A stretch of 64,000 nt of DNA from Rhabdophis nuchalis. Its lineage: Eukaryota > Chordata > Lepidosauria > Squamata > Natricidae. The stretch spans positions 240,162,230 through 240,226,229 of the forward strand of contig CM077643.1 in assembly GCA_039707465.1 (NCBI GenBank), given 5' to 3'. Both the position numbers and the translations under genes were made by a program. The notes beneath the pieces are model-generated. The model was not told the origin of the DNA, did not search any database, and was given only the letters and a program-made list of their open reading frames with translations. The first letter of the stretch is position 1. Each line of letters starts with the position of its first letter. Below, in pieces: positions 11,807 through 22,976 of this stretch.

Positions 11807-11852
11807 ATTGTAGAAGTTCTAACATTTCCTATGTAGCTTGTGTGCTATATTA

Positions 11853-12015
11853 CAGCGGTCCCCAACTTTTCAGTTCTGCAGATCGGGGGGGCAGGGGGGG
11901 AATGTTTTCACTCACCACTTGAGCAAATGGAGGTTTACACTTGCACAGACCGGTTCCCAACAGGCCACGGCCCGGTACCAGCCCACAGCCCTGGAGTTGG
12001 CCACACCTGCTGTAG
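11853..12015. mobile_element. hAT-like MITE fragment
   Basis: Starts with CAGCGGTCCCCAACTTTTCAG and contains CCGGTTCCCAACAGGCCACGG, similar to hAT-derived short elements that begin CAGNGGTCCCCAAC. The right end and target duplication could not be fixed, so the end coordinate is approximate. Confidence 0.45.
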
Positions 12016-12598
12016 CGGTTTTATTGTTGGGCTGGGTACAGAGGAGATTCGGGTTCTGAATCTGCCTTTGGGCCATTCCCTCTTAACTCAAGCTACTCCA
12101 CAGGGAGGCTGTATGAGGAATAAGTAGATCTTATATGTGCTTAGATATAAATACATACCAAATAAAAAGAATGCTCCTGCTATGCCTATTATTTAATGTA
12201 TTACATAAACCATCTTTTAGAATTCTGCCTCTGACTTGGTGTCTTTCCATTTTTGTATGACTTAAATGCAACTAGCACTTTCTGGACTGTGCTCCATTAA
12301 TCTTGTCCTTTTTGCCCTGTTGGCACTGGGATACAAGGGACCTACATATTTTCTCAAGCTGTTGTTTTAATGTGGCTTAATAGGTGAAAAATATCTATGT
12401 GAATGTCCCAGTGCTGTAAGTTGGATTAAATCATCTTGAGACATCTTTCCCGCCATAGAACGGTATCGTCTTGAAAGGCAGTGGAAATTAGGCAATCATT
12501 CTCCCCAAACTGAACTGCTTTGTAGTCAGGGTTTGACAATCACTGATCCGCTAAATTCAGTCATTTTTATTGTATTATTTTGCCCATTGTCTTGTCAG
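12016..12598. other. RANBP17 intron, nothing recognised
   Basis: AT-rich intron sequence up to the exon acceptor CTTGTCAG at 12591-12598. Confidence 0.5.
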
Positions 12599-12726
12599 TA
12601 CTTCAGTGAATTAAGGGCAAGTTTGATAAACAGCCAGCCTTCTGAAAAGCAAGAGTTCCTTCATCAGTGCTTTAGAAACCTAATGGAAGGAGTCGAGCAA
12701 AACCTGCTGGTAAAAAACAGAGACAG
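12599..12726 (+). CDS. RANBP17: RANBP17, penultimate coding exon
   Basis: This 128-base exon starts in phase 0 directly after the exon ending at 7981 and ends in phase 2 (AG of an Arg codon). It encodes YFSELRASLINSQP, then EKQEFLHQCFRNLMEGVEQN and the KNRDR motif, the conserved C-terminal helices of exportin-7/RANBP17. The ASLINSQP and FRNLMEGVEQNL wording fits RANBP17 rather than XPO7 as I recall them. The acceptor is CTTGTCAG and the donor GTGAGA. The Arg codon is completed by the first base of the exon at 15882. No frame damage is seen. Confidence 0.94.
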
Positions 12727-13166
12727 GTGAGACAAACAAATATCTAAAGGTAAAATGATAAAATTTAGCATGCATTAACTTTCATTTTGGGGGGTTATAC
12801 AACATACGTTAAAAGCTATAAATTCAGGTATGTTTTATTACTTACTGCATTTATATTCTGCATTTTGTTGGAAAACGTAAGGCACTTTCTTGTGGTTTGG
12901 GGAAGGGGGAGTGGGATTTCACCTACTTCCTTCCACAGAAGAAATGCTGTGATGTCGCTTAGCCGAGAAAGGGCTGCCTAAAGCCAATCCAGGGAACTTC
13001 ATGGACAACTGGGAAATATTTTCTCAAGAGGACGTATACTTCCGTACTGCTGTTTCTACAATGGGGTCCTTAAGCCTAATTTAAAGCATCTTTATCCTTC
13101 CTAAAATAGTTGTAAAACAATATAAATGAATTCATGAATGGCAAGGGGAAATGTCTTCAACATCTA
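12727..13166. other. RANBP17 last intron, 5' part
   Basis: AT-rich sequence after the donor GTGAGA at 12727. No repeat family recognised. Confidence 0.45.
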
Positions 13167-13523
13167 CAGGTGCTCCTCAACTTAAAACTGTAATCAAGCC
13201 CAGAGTTATAGTTATAACTTAGTGCAGTTGTAAGTCATCATATGACTGGACTCTGTTTTTCAGCATATTTTTTTTGTAGCAGTCATTAAGCAAATCCATT
13301 AACCTAGTGGGCAGGTGTTGCCAGAAGCCAAAAGTAAACTCCAAAACTGGCAAAAACCTTCAAAAATCATGGTTACATGACTCAAGATGCTGCAAACAGC
13401 CATACAGGTCAGCAGTCATGTCACCAAGAGGGGCTGCAGCCATTGTAATTGTAAAATTGGCACATAAGTAGCTTTTGAGGGATCTGTCGTAACTTCAAAC
13501 AGTTGTATGTCAAGGACTACCTG
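13167..13523. mobile_element. Tigger/pogo-like MITE
   Basis: The left end CAGGTGCTCCTCAACTTA and the right end inverse (GTCAAGGACTACCTG) are bracketed by TA on both sides (13165-13166, 13524-13525). The internal sequence speaks of the same family as 57517-57883. The end motif CAGGTAGTCCTCGACTTA is typical of Tigger-type mariner elements. No coding capacity. Confidence 0.75.
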
Positions 13524-14883
13524 TATTTAAAAGAATGTAGGCTCCTCAACATTTTGGGGGGAAGAGATTGGGGGGGGGGGGCAGAGATGTATTCCAGAGG
13601 ACTAAGAATACAAGCAAGAAGATCTGCCTTCAAGTGATTGCAGGTTGACATGCTTACAAAATGTAGCAAAGCTTCCTGTGAAGAACTTGGTGATTGAACC
13701 AGGTTTTTGAAAGTGAAAGAAATCAGGCAGATGTTCTCTGAAACCTTATATATTAAAAAACAAAACCATGGCTTGCCTAAGTCATTGAAAGTGCTTCAGT
13801 GTGGATGCATATGGGCATAATCAGATACCTAGAACAGCTTCATCTTCTGAACAATATAGATTTAATATAGCATGAGACTGCAAGTACATAACATCAGTGA
13901 AGTAGATAAACAGTCCGTATTCAGGGAAGAATGTAGTTGATATATTTGCTAAGTCTGGAAGTAGGTATTCTTGCCTTAAGGTCCACCAGGACCTCCTATG
14001 ATGACTCCAGAAGCCGGAATGGGAAAACTCGCCACAGCCAACTCAACATGGAGAACAACTTTCTGCAGGACAACTTGCCACTTGACAATTCAACAAATAC
14101 AAAAGTTAAATTAATTTCAACAGAACCATGCCCAATAATAACAAAATAAAATCAATCCAGAAATAACAAGAGTTACAATAATTTCAATGGAAACATGGTC
14201 ACCGATAATAAAACTGAATGAAACGATTAATACAAAATTGAATTGTCCTGTGTCAAATTATCCTGTGGCGAGTTGACCAGGGCAACTTGTCTTAGAACCT
14301 CCAGTAGCACCCCAAAACTATATACCTTCTCTTTCTAAAGGAATGCAACTATTTAAAATAAGTGGGTTTTCCAATTCCAGTATTCCTCCACCTGTAAGAT
14401 CTCTATCAGTATCTCATTCCATTGGTCCAGTCACTTTACCTAGAGACTTAATTCAGAATATGGACATCTCCCTTTATTCTACAGGACATGCATATGGGGA
14501 AAATATTATATTTTTAAAAAGTAAAGCCCATGTGATTTCTCATTCTTTTATATTACATGTATATTATTATTCTCAACACTTTTCTGTAGAGCAGCTTCCC
14601 AGAAGTTATATGGCCTATTTTTGTTGTTCTCATAATATTTTAATGCAAGTGATAACATCAAAAAGATTAACCGCATTGGCACTCAGCAGGTAATGTAAGA
14701 AGTCTCTTATAAGATGAGTTGCCATTTGGAAGTCATGTTACTTTGCTAAAATATTTCATTCTCCTTCGAAGTTAAATTCCCCCAATCCAGAGCCCTCCAG
14801 AAGAATAGCTGAATAATCTGACCATTGACCATAATACCTCAAACATATGAAAACATTTGGAAACATTTGGAGACCATGTAGGT
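13524..14883. other. RANBP17 last intron, unassigned
   Basis: AT-rich intron. The stretch 13980-14290 has a repeat-like look (matching phrases about 250 bases apart, such as CTCGCCACAGCC and GGCGAGTTGACC), but I cannot name a family. Confidence 0.4.
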
Positions 14884-15231
14884 ATGTGATGGTAAATCTA
14901 TGGCACACTTGCCAGAGGTGGCATGCAGAGCTCTCTTTGCTGGCACGCGGACCATCGACCTAGTCAGAACTCCTGGCATTTCTTTGGTGAGCTTCTGTTT
15001 CCCTGAGAACGATGAAACAAGCTCACGAATGAAAAAGATATTACCTCTTGCTGCGCTGCCGGTGTTAGGATGCCCCGCCTCCTGCCTGCCAGCTGGTCTT
15101 CAGGTCTCTGCGGCGCATGTCAGCCCATGTCAGCGGGTGTGCACGTTCATGCCTGCACATGCATCTTCCCGTTTGAGCATGCGTGCCGTCACAGTTTGGG
15201 CACTCAGTGTCTAAAAGGTTCACCATCACTG
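14884..15231. mobile_element. hAT-type MITE, family A
   Basis: The left end (ATGTGATGGTAAAT) and right end (GGTTCACCATCACTG) are inverted repeats of a family also found at 58386-58740 and 61122-61584. The flanking 8-mers ATGTAGGT and ATCTAGAT agree at six of eight positions, a decayed target duplication. The middle contains GCATGT/ACATGC-rich sequence. Confidence 0.65.
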
Positions 15232-15881
15232 ATCTAGATGTCCACACCTGCCATAGAAGTGATACAATTATTGCCTGGGAAGCAGCATTAACATTAAATA
15301 GCTGAAAATTTGTTTCCAAGAGGGTTGATAGCACCAAAGTCTAGTTTTTAATTATGGAGAGAAAATGTATTAAGCACATAAGGAGCAATCATATGAATTC
15401 AATTGTCAGCAAAGATAAGCATAAACCCAAGAAAGCACATTCTTTCATAACCCTCTTCGGTTCTCTCAGTCTGAGGAACAGAAGGAAAATGTTTCAACTT
15501 TATTGTATCATCAGAAAATTCTGTTTTATACTATGCTTTTATTTTGTGAGCTATCCAGAGACCTTATCCTGGGAAGTAGAATAAAAATATAAATAACATA
15601 TATATTATTATTATTTTTTAAAATAAAATCCTATTGAAACAAAAAATATAACTCAAACCGTGATGCTAAGGGTGTTCAGTGAAAAAATGTGGTATGAAAA
15701 AGTGATGTGCCATGTCAGTAACTGGTAATTTCTGATCATTTTATAATAGATGCCCCCCCCCCCCCCAAAAAAAAGACATCTGTATCTTTGTTTTTGGAAT
15801 TCTGTCACCTTTTGTTTGAGGGATCAGATTATATTATTCTAAACGATTTAACAGGAAAGATATGTTACTCTTTGATTACAG
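15232..15881. other. RANBP17 last intron, 3' part
   Basis: AT-rich sequence with a C run near 15755; it ends in the acceptor TTTGATTACAG at 15871-15881. Confidence 0.5.
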
Positions 15882-15978
15882 GTTCACCCAGAATATGTCC
15901 ATCTTCCGCAGAGATATGGCTGAAACCTTGCGTTGTGAAGGTGTATCAGAATCAAGTAGTACAGAAATGATGAGCTGA
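15882..15978 (+). CDS. RANBP17: RANBP17, last coding exon and stop
   Basis: The first base completes an Arg codon started at 12725-12726. The following 31 codons begin FTQNMSIFRRDMAETL and end with EMMS and TGA (15976-15978). The FTQN.S.FRRD start and the terminal MMS are conserved in RANBP17 and exportin-7. The acceptor is TTTGATTACAG. The residues between the FRRD block and the terminal MMS are variable in this family, as expected. The 3' end of RANBP17 lies about 25 kb upstream of TLX3, on the same strand. Confidence 0.93.
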
Positions 15979-16540
15979 TACAGAGCTGGAAATGTGTTTA
16001 AATAATAATGAACAAAGCTTGAAGTTGGGCACCATTCTATATTGCTGGATAGATTTTGATTTTCATAGAAAATATTTTTTTTAAACTGCCTTTTTGTATA
16101 TTGGGCATAAATGTAAGGATTCATAACACTGGGAACAATCTAAACTCAAATGTAACATACAGAAGAACCATGTTGCATTTCCTTATCCAGATTTCTAACT
16201 CTTTTTCTTAGTTACATGGTGCAGAAACATAAATTAACCAAAGAACAAAATAATATATGTATTTCTCCCCTTTGAAACTGCAGCTGTTGAGATTTTCATT
16301 TCTAAAATCCAATTAATGCAGCTTCTCAAAATTTCTTTGAAGGGCAGTGATGATATCATCCATTTCTCTCATATTTTTATTCAAGCCTTCGGAATGACTG
16401 GAAGCATAATTTTGCAACTAGATGACTACGTGTATCCCCCCTCTCTCTTTTTTTAAAATGTTCATCTTAAATACATTGTCAATAAGAAAAATATTAACAG
16501 AAAGAAAATTTCTTGGCTTAAATAAAAGTGAATGTGCGGA
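15979..16540 (+). other. Probable RANBP17 3' UTR
   Basis: AT-rich sequence after the stop codon. An AATAAA at 16521-16526 is a plausible polyadenylation signal, which would give a 3' UTR of about 560 bases. The actual cleavage site cannot be seen; other AT-rich signals are possible. Confidence 0.4.
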
Positions 16541-17741
16541 AATTAGTACTTTATAAAACTTACAAATGAGAATACATTCTTTAGTAGAATATTAATAAAA
16601 TGTTGTTTCTCAAAAATGCATCTCAGGTATTTCATTCTCAGAAAAATGCTATATGTGTTTTTAAATGGTATTGTATGAACAGGCTGTAAATCATTTACTA
16701 CTGTAAACAGCCACCCTATAAGTGCGTGACACTCTTTTAGCTCACTAAAATACTTCATTTGTGTGCCAGAATATGTATTTTTGTATGTTAAGCGCTACCT
16801 TAGGGAGGTTAACCAAAAACAAGTAGAATAAGTCATATTTCGTAATACAAGAGCTGTGGTATTAATTACTGATGAAATGCCCAAGTGACATGGAAAAAGA
16901 ATTTTAGGGGCTGGCACCAATGGTTTAAACTCAAAAGCTGGATTAACACTATCCTTGTAGAGTGTTTTGTAGAGCCTATTCACACCAGTAGCAAAGCACG
17001 GTTTGGAAAAGAGAAACGATTTATGGAATGATACAGTAATAAGCTATTCATTGTGTGGCAAGCAGTGCAACTTCCTTTCAGTCATTTAATTAAATTACTA
17101 TCACAGGCAGCCTATCTTACTCCTTGTAAGTAGAACCTCCATCTTCCCACATGTTCTTCTATAAAAGATGAATTGTCCTCCAGTAATTCATGCTGGGTTA
17201 CCCCCACCCCTTTATTTCAAGGTAATCACACATATCCTTTGAGAGGGTCATTTTTCTTTTCACCTGAGAAATTAGCCTTAAGTAGCCAATTCTGATGGAA
17301 ACATTCCCTCCTGTGGAATGTTTTCTACTAATAGAAATTGTTGGAGTCTCTAGATTTGATGAATTTGCATGTAGCATCACTTTGCATTTTAAGAAATGTC
17401 CCTTTAATTCCACTAATTTGTGCTTGAGAAGTACTACAATCTGCAAAGTGGCATGGTTTCATGTTCCACCAAAAACATTGATGTTTAAGTTAAGCAATTG
17501 AAAGTCAGAATCTGTAAGCCTGTCCAGGTTTTTTTCTTTTCTTCTGATTTTAGGTTATGCTGCTAGACTAACACTGATTTTACAGTAACCTTAGCAGGTC
17601 AGTATAGTAATTTTAATTCAGCCCTGATTTTGTCTTAGATATCAAGTGCAGTTCCAAAATTTGTCTTTTCTTCTTTAGCAATAAATGACATTTAATTTTG
17701 CATACATAAGCACTTAGGGCTAAAACAATTACGTCTTCTTG

Positions 17742-17776
<35 letters not shown>

Positions 17777-18473
17777 CCTTGAAAGAATCGGGGAGGTTGG
17801 GAGGAGCAAGTGAGCTGTTGCTTTGTTATCCAGCAAGGCATTTCATGCAGTCAAAAACCTTAAGCACTATTGTGCATCAACAAGCACTGAGCAGAGCTGA
17901 CAGTATGGACTAGAAACAGGAAGCAGCCTATTTCTAGTCCACACTGCAAGAAGAACCAAGCCAGATTTCTGTTAATTCTGGGATGGAGTGGATGCATATA
18001 GACCTTATAATAAAAAATACGTTGTATGCAAGATCTGTTCATTTGCTTCTATAATTTGGTAGTTTGCAGCCAGACTTTTATAAGAGAACTGAGTAAAAGG
18101 AATGTTGATGATTTTTGCTGGTCAAGTTTGTAATACAGAGAGCCCAGAGATTATAGATGTTTTATAGGCAGGGGAGGTTTATTTTCAGGCCTTTTGGTTG
18201 CCTGGCATTTGGGCTACTATGTTATATAGTATAACTATAACTGGTTTGCTCTCTGCAGCAGCTTTAGTTTTTCCTGTGCTAGTTTCAGGATTTGCTGCAT
18301 TTGATTTTAATTGTTTGTTTATATTGCTTTGATTTGACAAATTTTATTTGCACTTTTGTTGTCCACTGCTGTGTGAGCAGTTAACTATGCAGTAACTAAT
18401 ATATGTTAGACATTAGAAAATAATGGCCCTAGATATGGCCAATTGAGAAACAAAGACACTGAAAAAATGGGTA
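16541..18473. other. Intergenic, nothing recognised except (CA)n
   Basis: AT-rich intergenic DNA. The only clear feature is a (CA)n run of about 28 bases at 17745-17773. No gene was recognised. Confidence 0.5.
17745..17773. repeat. (CA)n microsatellite
   Basis: A pure CA dinucleotide run. Confidence 0.95.
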
Positions 18474-19235
18474 CCGTATTTTTCGGAGTATAAGATGCAC
18501 CCAGGTTTTGAACAGGCAATTTTTTTTTAAAAAAGTAGGTGGGTAGATAGAGGGATAGAGAGGGAGAGAAAGAGAGAGAAATACAGTAGGTAGGTAGGGA
18601 GAGAGAGAGTAGGTAGGTAGGTAGATGTTTCCAGGTGTATTTACCCATGTGCTGGAGAAGGAAATCACTGACCACCTTTGGAACAAATCTTTGTTTCTGC
18701 AGGCACAGTACTTGACCAACGTAATTCTCATCAATCACTCTAACCAAACAGCTCTTCAAAAGGGGGGGGGGACCTTTTTGCACTTTGCAAACCTCCCCCA
18801 AACGGCCCGTTTTTCGCGAAAATGGGTCCGGTTTTTTTTTTCAAATAAAAGACATGAATAGCTTTGGGAGGGCTTTCAGAGTGCTCCTGGGGGGTGGGGG
18901 TGGGGTCAAAAATGAGCAAAAAACCAGCACATTTATCACGAAAATGGGCGGGTTTTGGTCAAAAAAATAGCATGCATAGCCTTATGGAGGCTTATAGAGT
19001 GCTCCTGGGGGCTGGTGGGGGGGGGCAAAAACGCCCTGTTTTCTGCTCATTTCTGCCCTCCCCAGCCCAGAGGAGCTCTCTGGAAGCCCCCATAAGGGTA
19101 TGGGCATGGTCATTTTGGTGAAGGGGCGGGGTTTCAGGAGGCAAAAAAATGCTGTATTCAGTGTACAAGATGCACCCAGATGTTCAGCCTCTTTTTAGAG
19201 GGAAAAAGGTGCGTCTTATATTCCGAAAAATACGG
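18474..19235. mobile_element. Mariner-type MITE with microsatellite cargo
   Basis: The left end CCGTATTTTTCGGAGTATAA follows TA at 18472-18473. The right end has the inverse (TTATATTCCGAAAAATACGG); the flanking dinucleotide there is not a clean TA. The left third contains TAGG/GAGA microsatellites (about 18535-18625), then a unique segment (GTTTCCAGGTGTATTTACCC onward) that reappears inverted inside 28024-29234. The right half has CTCCTGGGGGC/GCCTTATGGAGG phrases shared with 4018-4414. Non-coding. Confidence 0.8.
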
Positions 19236-19472
19236 TTATTGTGTTTTTATTTGGCCATAGGACAGAGCAGAGGGGCTTTATGCTGAGTTTTGACAAAGAA
19301 TTGTGGCCAAATGTATGTTCCCTGAGCAATAGCCACACAGGTCCAATTTCCAGCTGCAGTTTTAAATAATTAAAATTGGAGGTGGGGGATTTCTTATCAA
19401 TGACTTGCATTTGTTGTTTTTCATAGGATTGGATATTGCATGCTTTGCATTCTGTACTCATAGTAGTTTAGA

Positions 19473-19588
19473 TAGGGGTGTCCAAACTTGGCAACTTTAA
19501 GGCTTTTGGACTCCCAGAATTCCCCAGCCAGCCATGCTGGGAATTGAAGTCCACAGGTCTTAAAATTGCCAAGGTTTGGACACCCGTG
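19473..19588. mobile_element. Foldback hAT-type MITE, family B
   Basis: An imperfect palindrome. The left half runs from AGGGGTGTCCAAACTTGGCA through GACTCCCAGAATTCCCC, and the right half is its inverse, ending GCCAAGGTTTGGACACCC. It is the same design as 58874-59008. A clean target duplication was not found. Confidence 0.75.
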
Positions 19589-20405
19589 ATATAGATTCAC
19601 ACTCCCTCTTGAGCCTTTTGCAAGTGGCTGGCAGGCTTAATATCATATGAAAATAGCCCCTTTTGAGTGCCCAGTTTAAATTTTGTTACAGGTTGTGTTT
19701 TGTAATACACTAAATTCTGAGATGCAAACCCAGGGAACTGTACTCTGCCCAATTCTTGGTTTCAGGGTACAAGTTCCCCAAAACAAAGGTGTTTTCTTCC
19801 TGCTCCTCTGATTACCTCTAGCTGTGAGTGCAAAGTCATCCCCTCGTGGATCTTCATTGGCTTCAAGCATTTTTTAATTAAATTATTAAGTATTATAAAA
19901 CACAAAATATAAAAGTAAATAAAGGAACATTAAGGAAGGAGGGTAAAGAGGAAAAGGAAGTTGGGAAGGGCAGGAAAAAGAGGAGAAAAAGAGGCATTGA
20001 CTTCTGACTCTCTCTGTTGCAGTAAAATAAAACTTCAAGTCACAACTTTTTTGCTTTTCCATAATGATATAAACAAGTCATTTTTATAAAGATCAATCTA
20101 TCTAATCTGTATAACCCAAAGTCAGAGTTACACAAAATTCAGAGGTGGTTTCCATGTGGAAACAAAAGTGCTTATATTCTTTTATTTAACCAGAGTAGTC
20201 AGGTTTGCCATTTCAGCCGACTCCATAAACTTCTCTCATGATATCTTCTCTCGTGATATTGTAAAGGTGGAAATGGGAAGGAATAAAGCTGCTAACTTCT
20301 CATTCCTTTGTTATCAGAAGAAAACTCAATATTCACAAATTGGTGGACACAACCTTTTGTTGCAGATTTAATGACTTCCTTATGTAACGTTATTTGCTCT
20401 CTAAG
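19589..20405. other. Intergenic, AT-rich, unassigned
   Basis: No gene recognised. The stretch 19870-20170 (purine-rich, then ATAATGATATAAACAAG) looks repeat-derived but is not identifiable by eye. Confidence 0.4.
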
Positions 20406-20477
20406 GTAGTGTTTCTCAACGTTAAGAGAATTGAAGCTGGGTGGACTTCAACTCCCATAATTCCCCAGCCTGCAACC
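20406..20477. mobile_element. Half of a family B MITE
   Basis: TAGTGTTTCTCAACGTTAAG followed by GGACTTCAACTCCCATAATT is the left half of the same foldback family. It is cut off where the complete element 20486-20595 begins. Confidence 0.5.
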
Positions 20478-20485
20478 CCCTAAGG

Positions 20486-20595
20486 CAGGGATGGATAACT
20501 ATGGCCCTTTTATGACTAATGGACTTCAACTCCCAAAATTCTGGAAGTTGAAGTCCACAAGTCCGCAAGGGACCATAGTTCCTTCCCCACCTCTG
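20486..20595. mobile_element. Foldback hAT-type MITE, family B, complete
   Basis: A 110-bp palindrome starting CAGGGATGG and ending CCACCTCTG, with inner arms ACTATGGCCCTT / AAGGGACCATAGT and GACTTCAACTCCC / GGAAGTTGAAGTC. Flanking 8-mers CCCTAAGG (20478-20485) and CCCTAAAG (20596-20603) match at seven of eight bases, a typical hAT target duplication. Confidence 0.8.
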
Positions 20596-20603
20596 CCCTA
20601 AAG

Positions 20604-22730
20604 CATTGGAATCCATTCAAGAGATCCACAAAACAGATTCCAAGTAACAGCTAATGTGAGACATATTTTGAAGTTTCTCACCCCGTATCGCAAATTGTGA
20701 GAATGAAACAGATGATAGAGAAATATACCTGTCTTTAGAAATGGAAATGAGTGTCAGTCTCCTTCCCCTTCGCATATGAATTGATTATTTTAGAAAGCAC
20801 TCTTTCCAACACCATATATCTTCCATAGCTATGAGCCAGGATGGGCATAATGAAGGGAAAATAATTGTAATGGGGAATTATTGTAAACGGTAATAAGAAT
20901 TGGGCCATAGTTGTTTCCTCTGAATTGAGCATCTCGGAACTTAAATTGAAACAGTAAATTTAACAAATTGGGATTTTCAGTTGGAGAAAAGACACACTTT
21001 GTCCCACTAAACACCTTAGAGCAACAAGATGAAATCAGACATAAGCCACAAAGAGAAATAACAAGAATCTTTTGTTTTGTAGCCCAGGGAATACAGTATT
21101 ACTTGCCTGTCAAGAAAGGAGAACGTGGAGAATGAGGCAAACCTAGGTGCCTTGGGGAGGGGGGAGGAATCACATTAATACAGTCTGCTTGCATAACCGT
21201 GTTTCAGAGGAATTCAACTCTAGGTCCATATTCAGTTGTAGCATCTTCAACTTGTTAATGTTTCATTGTGGTATATGTTTATGGTGACAGCAAACCTTTC
21301 AAACTATCCAGAAATGCCACGCTTCCTTGCCATATTAAAAAGTAATGGTGCTGTAGATTTTATGTATCTTAGTTTAGACTGCTGTTAAGAGCAGTGCTTT
21401 GATGATATCCTTCTCAAGGTTTACAGAAAAGTGTAATAAAATATGTAAGTTACATTTCTACAAACTCAAGGCCCATCATATATTTATAAGTGTGAGATCT
21501 GAACAGTATCACGATAAATAAACCCTAATGGATATCTGCACCATCCACTCTAATGCAATTTGCCCAACAAAAGTGTTTGAAACAGAGCTCTATTTACTAG
21601 AGGAGAAAAATATGGCAAGAGAAAACGTTGTTTGAAATACAAAGGAAAAAGGGAACACAGAAATAAGTTAGCTTGCTGATGGGTAACTATTCTTTCATAG
21701 AGCTGTACATCGATAGACTTGCAAAACAGTTTCCCCCTTAAAATAATGTGTTATTGAGATGCTTGTTTGAATGAACTAAATTTCAAACTGGTTTCTTTTA
21801 AAATAAAAAAGAGCCTATTGACAAACTTTGCTATTCTTGATGCTACTTAATACGGTGCTGCTAGTTATTTCTATCAAGTAACAGACCTGTGGGGACCATT
21901 GTCCACCTCTAGCCTAAATAATGTACTACTGATTGATCTTTCGCTGGTCCTGAAATTGTGGCCATTCCGATTGCTAATATAGACAGCATTTGCGGCAAGA
22001 CAAATGAAGACCACGGCCAACAGATACTTTCAGTTTAAAAAAGAATTACCTATCAGGTCCTCTACTTGCTCTTCCATGTATAGTTTTCCTTATTTTTGTA
22101 ACTATTAAACCTCAAGCAGAAAGCAGCTCATACAGGTGAGGAGTCCAGAAGGAGAGGTCTATTAATCACTTTTTTGGAGCTGCATTGGAGCTCCACAAAT
22201 TAATAGGAAAGCCATCTGCCTGGAAGGGATGCAAATACTGGTGTCAGCACAATCTGACCAGTAAGAGGCTTAAGAGAAACCAAAAAAGGAGATAAGAATG
22301 TCAGGAAAACATAGTGGAAAACCAGAGAAAGGAGAGGTCATGCTAAATAATTAACAAGTGAAATCCCCCCCAAGAAAATGTGATGCAGTGTTCTTCTGAA
22401 TTAGCCAGCCACTGCAATAATAGCTTAAAATACTCAATGTTTTCTTCCATCTTCCCATTTTTTGGATGCAGGGACTGGACAAGCCTCTCTTGTTAAGGAG
22501 GGATAGTTTTCATCCATTTCCATTGTTTGGGTAACTACTAGTCCTTTTATCAGAGTATAAAATGACTTACAATTAGCATCGTAACTCATTTATCTTAATG
22601 TGGAGGGGAGGGAGAAAACCATAGCAGCCCATCTCACTTCCAATCTGTCTCTATTAAGTATGTAAGTCATCTATCTTCCTGGCTCAGTCCAACTGGGCAT
22701 GCATATCCTTATGTTATGGCTGGTTCGATC
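20604..22730. other. Intergenic, nothing recognised
   Basis: About 2.1 kb of AT-rich DNA. Open frames are short and chance-like. No repeat family recognised. Confidence 0.5.
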
Positions 22731-22976
22731 CAGTGGTGGGTTTCACATTTTGCTACCACTGATTCACCCTGTGCGCGCCCACTCACTTCACAGGCACATG
22801 TGCTCAGCCTTCCACCCATGCACTTTGCTCATGCATGCTCCTTCCACATACATGCCCAGCCTCAAAAAAAAAGCCTAAATAGGACGGCATAGAGCCGGGG
22901 AAGGTGGGCAAGTGCACCCACGATTTCCACTACCCGTTCAAGTGAACCAGCCCGAACCGGCTGAATAGCACCACTG
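22731..22976. mobile_element. hAT-type MITE
   Basis: Starts CAGTGGTGGGTTTCA and ends AGCACCACTG, with GAACCGGCTGAATAGC near the right end. The flanking 8-mers GTTCGATC and GTTCTGTC agree at six of eight bases. The left end resembles those of 1893-3603 and the inverted copy near 60300-60494. Confidence 0.65.
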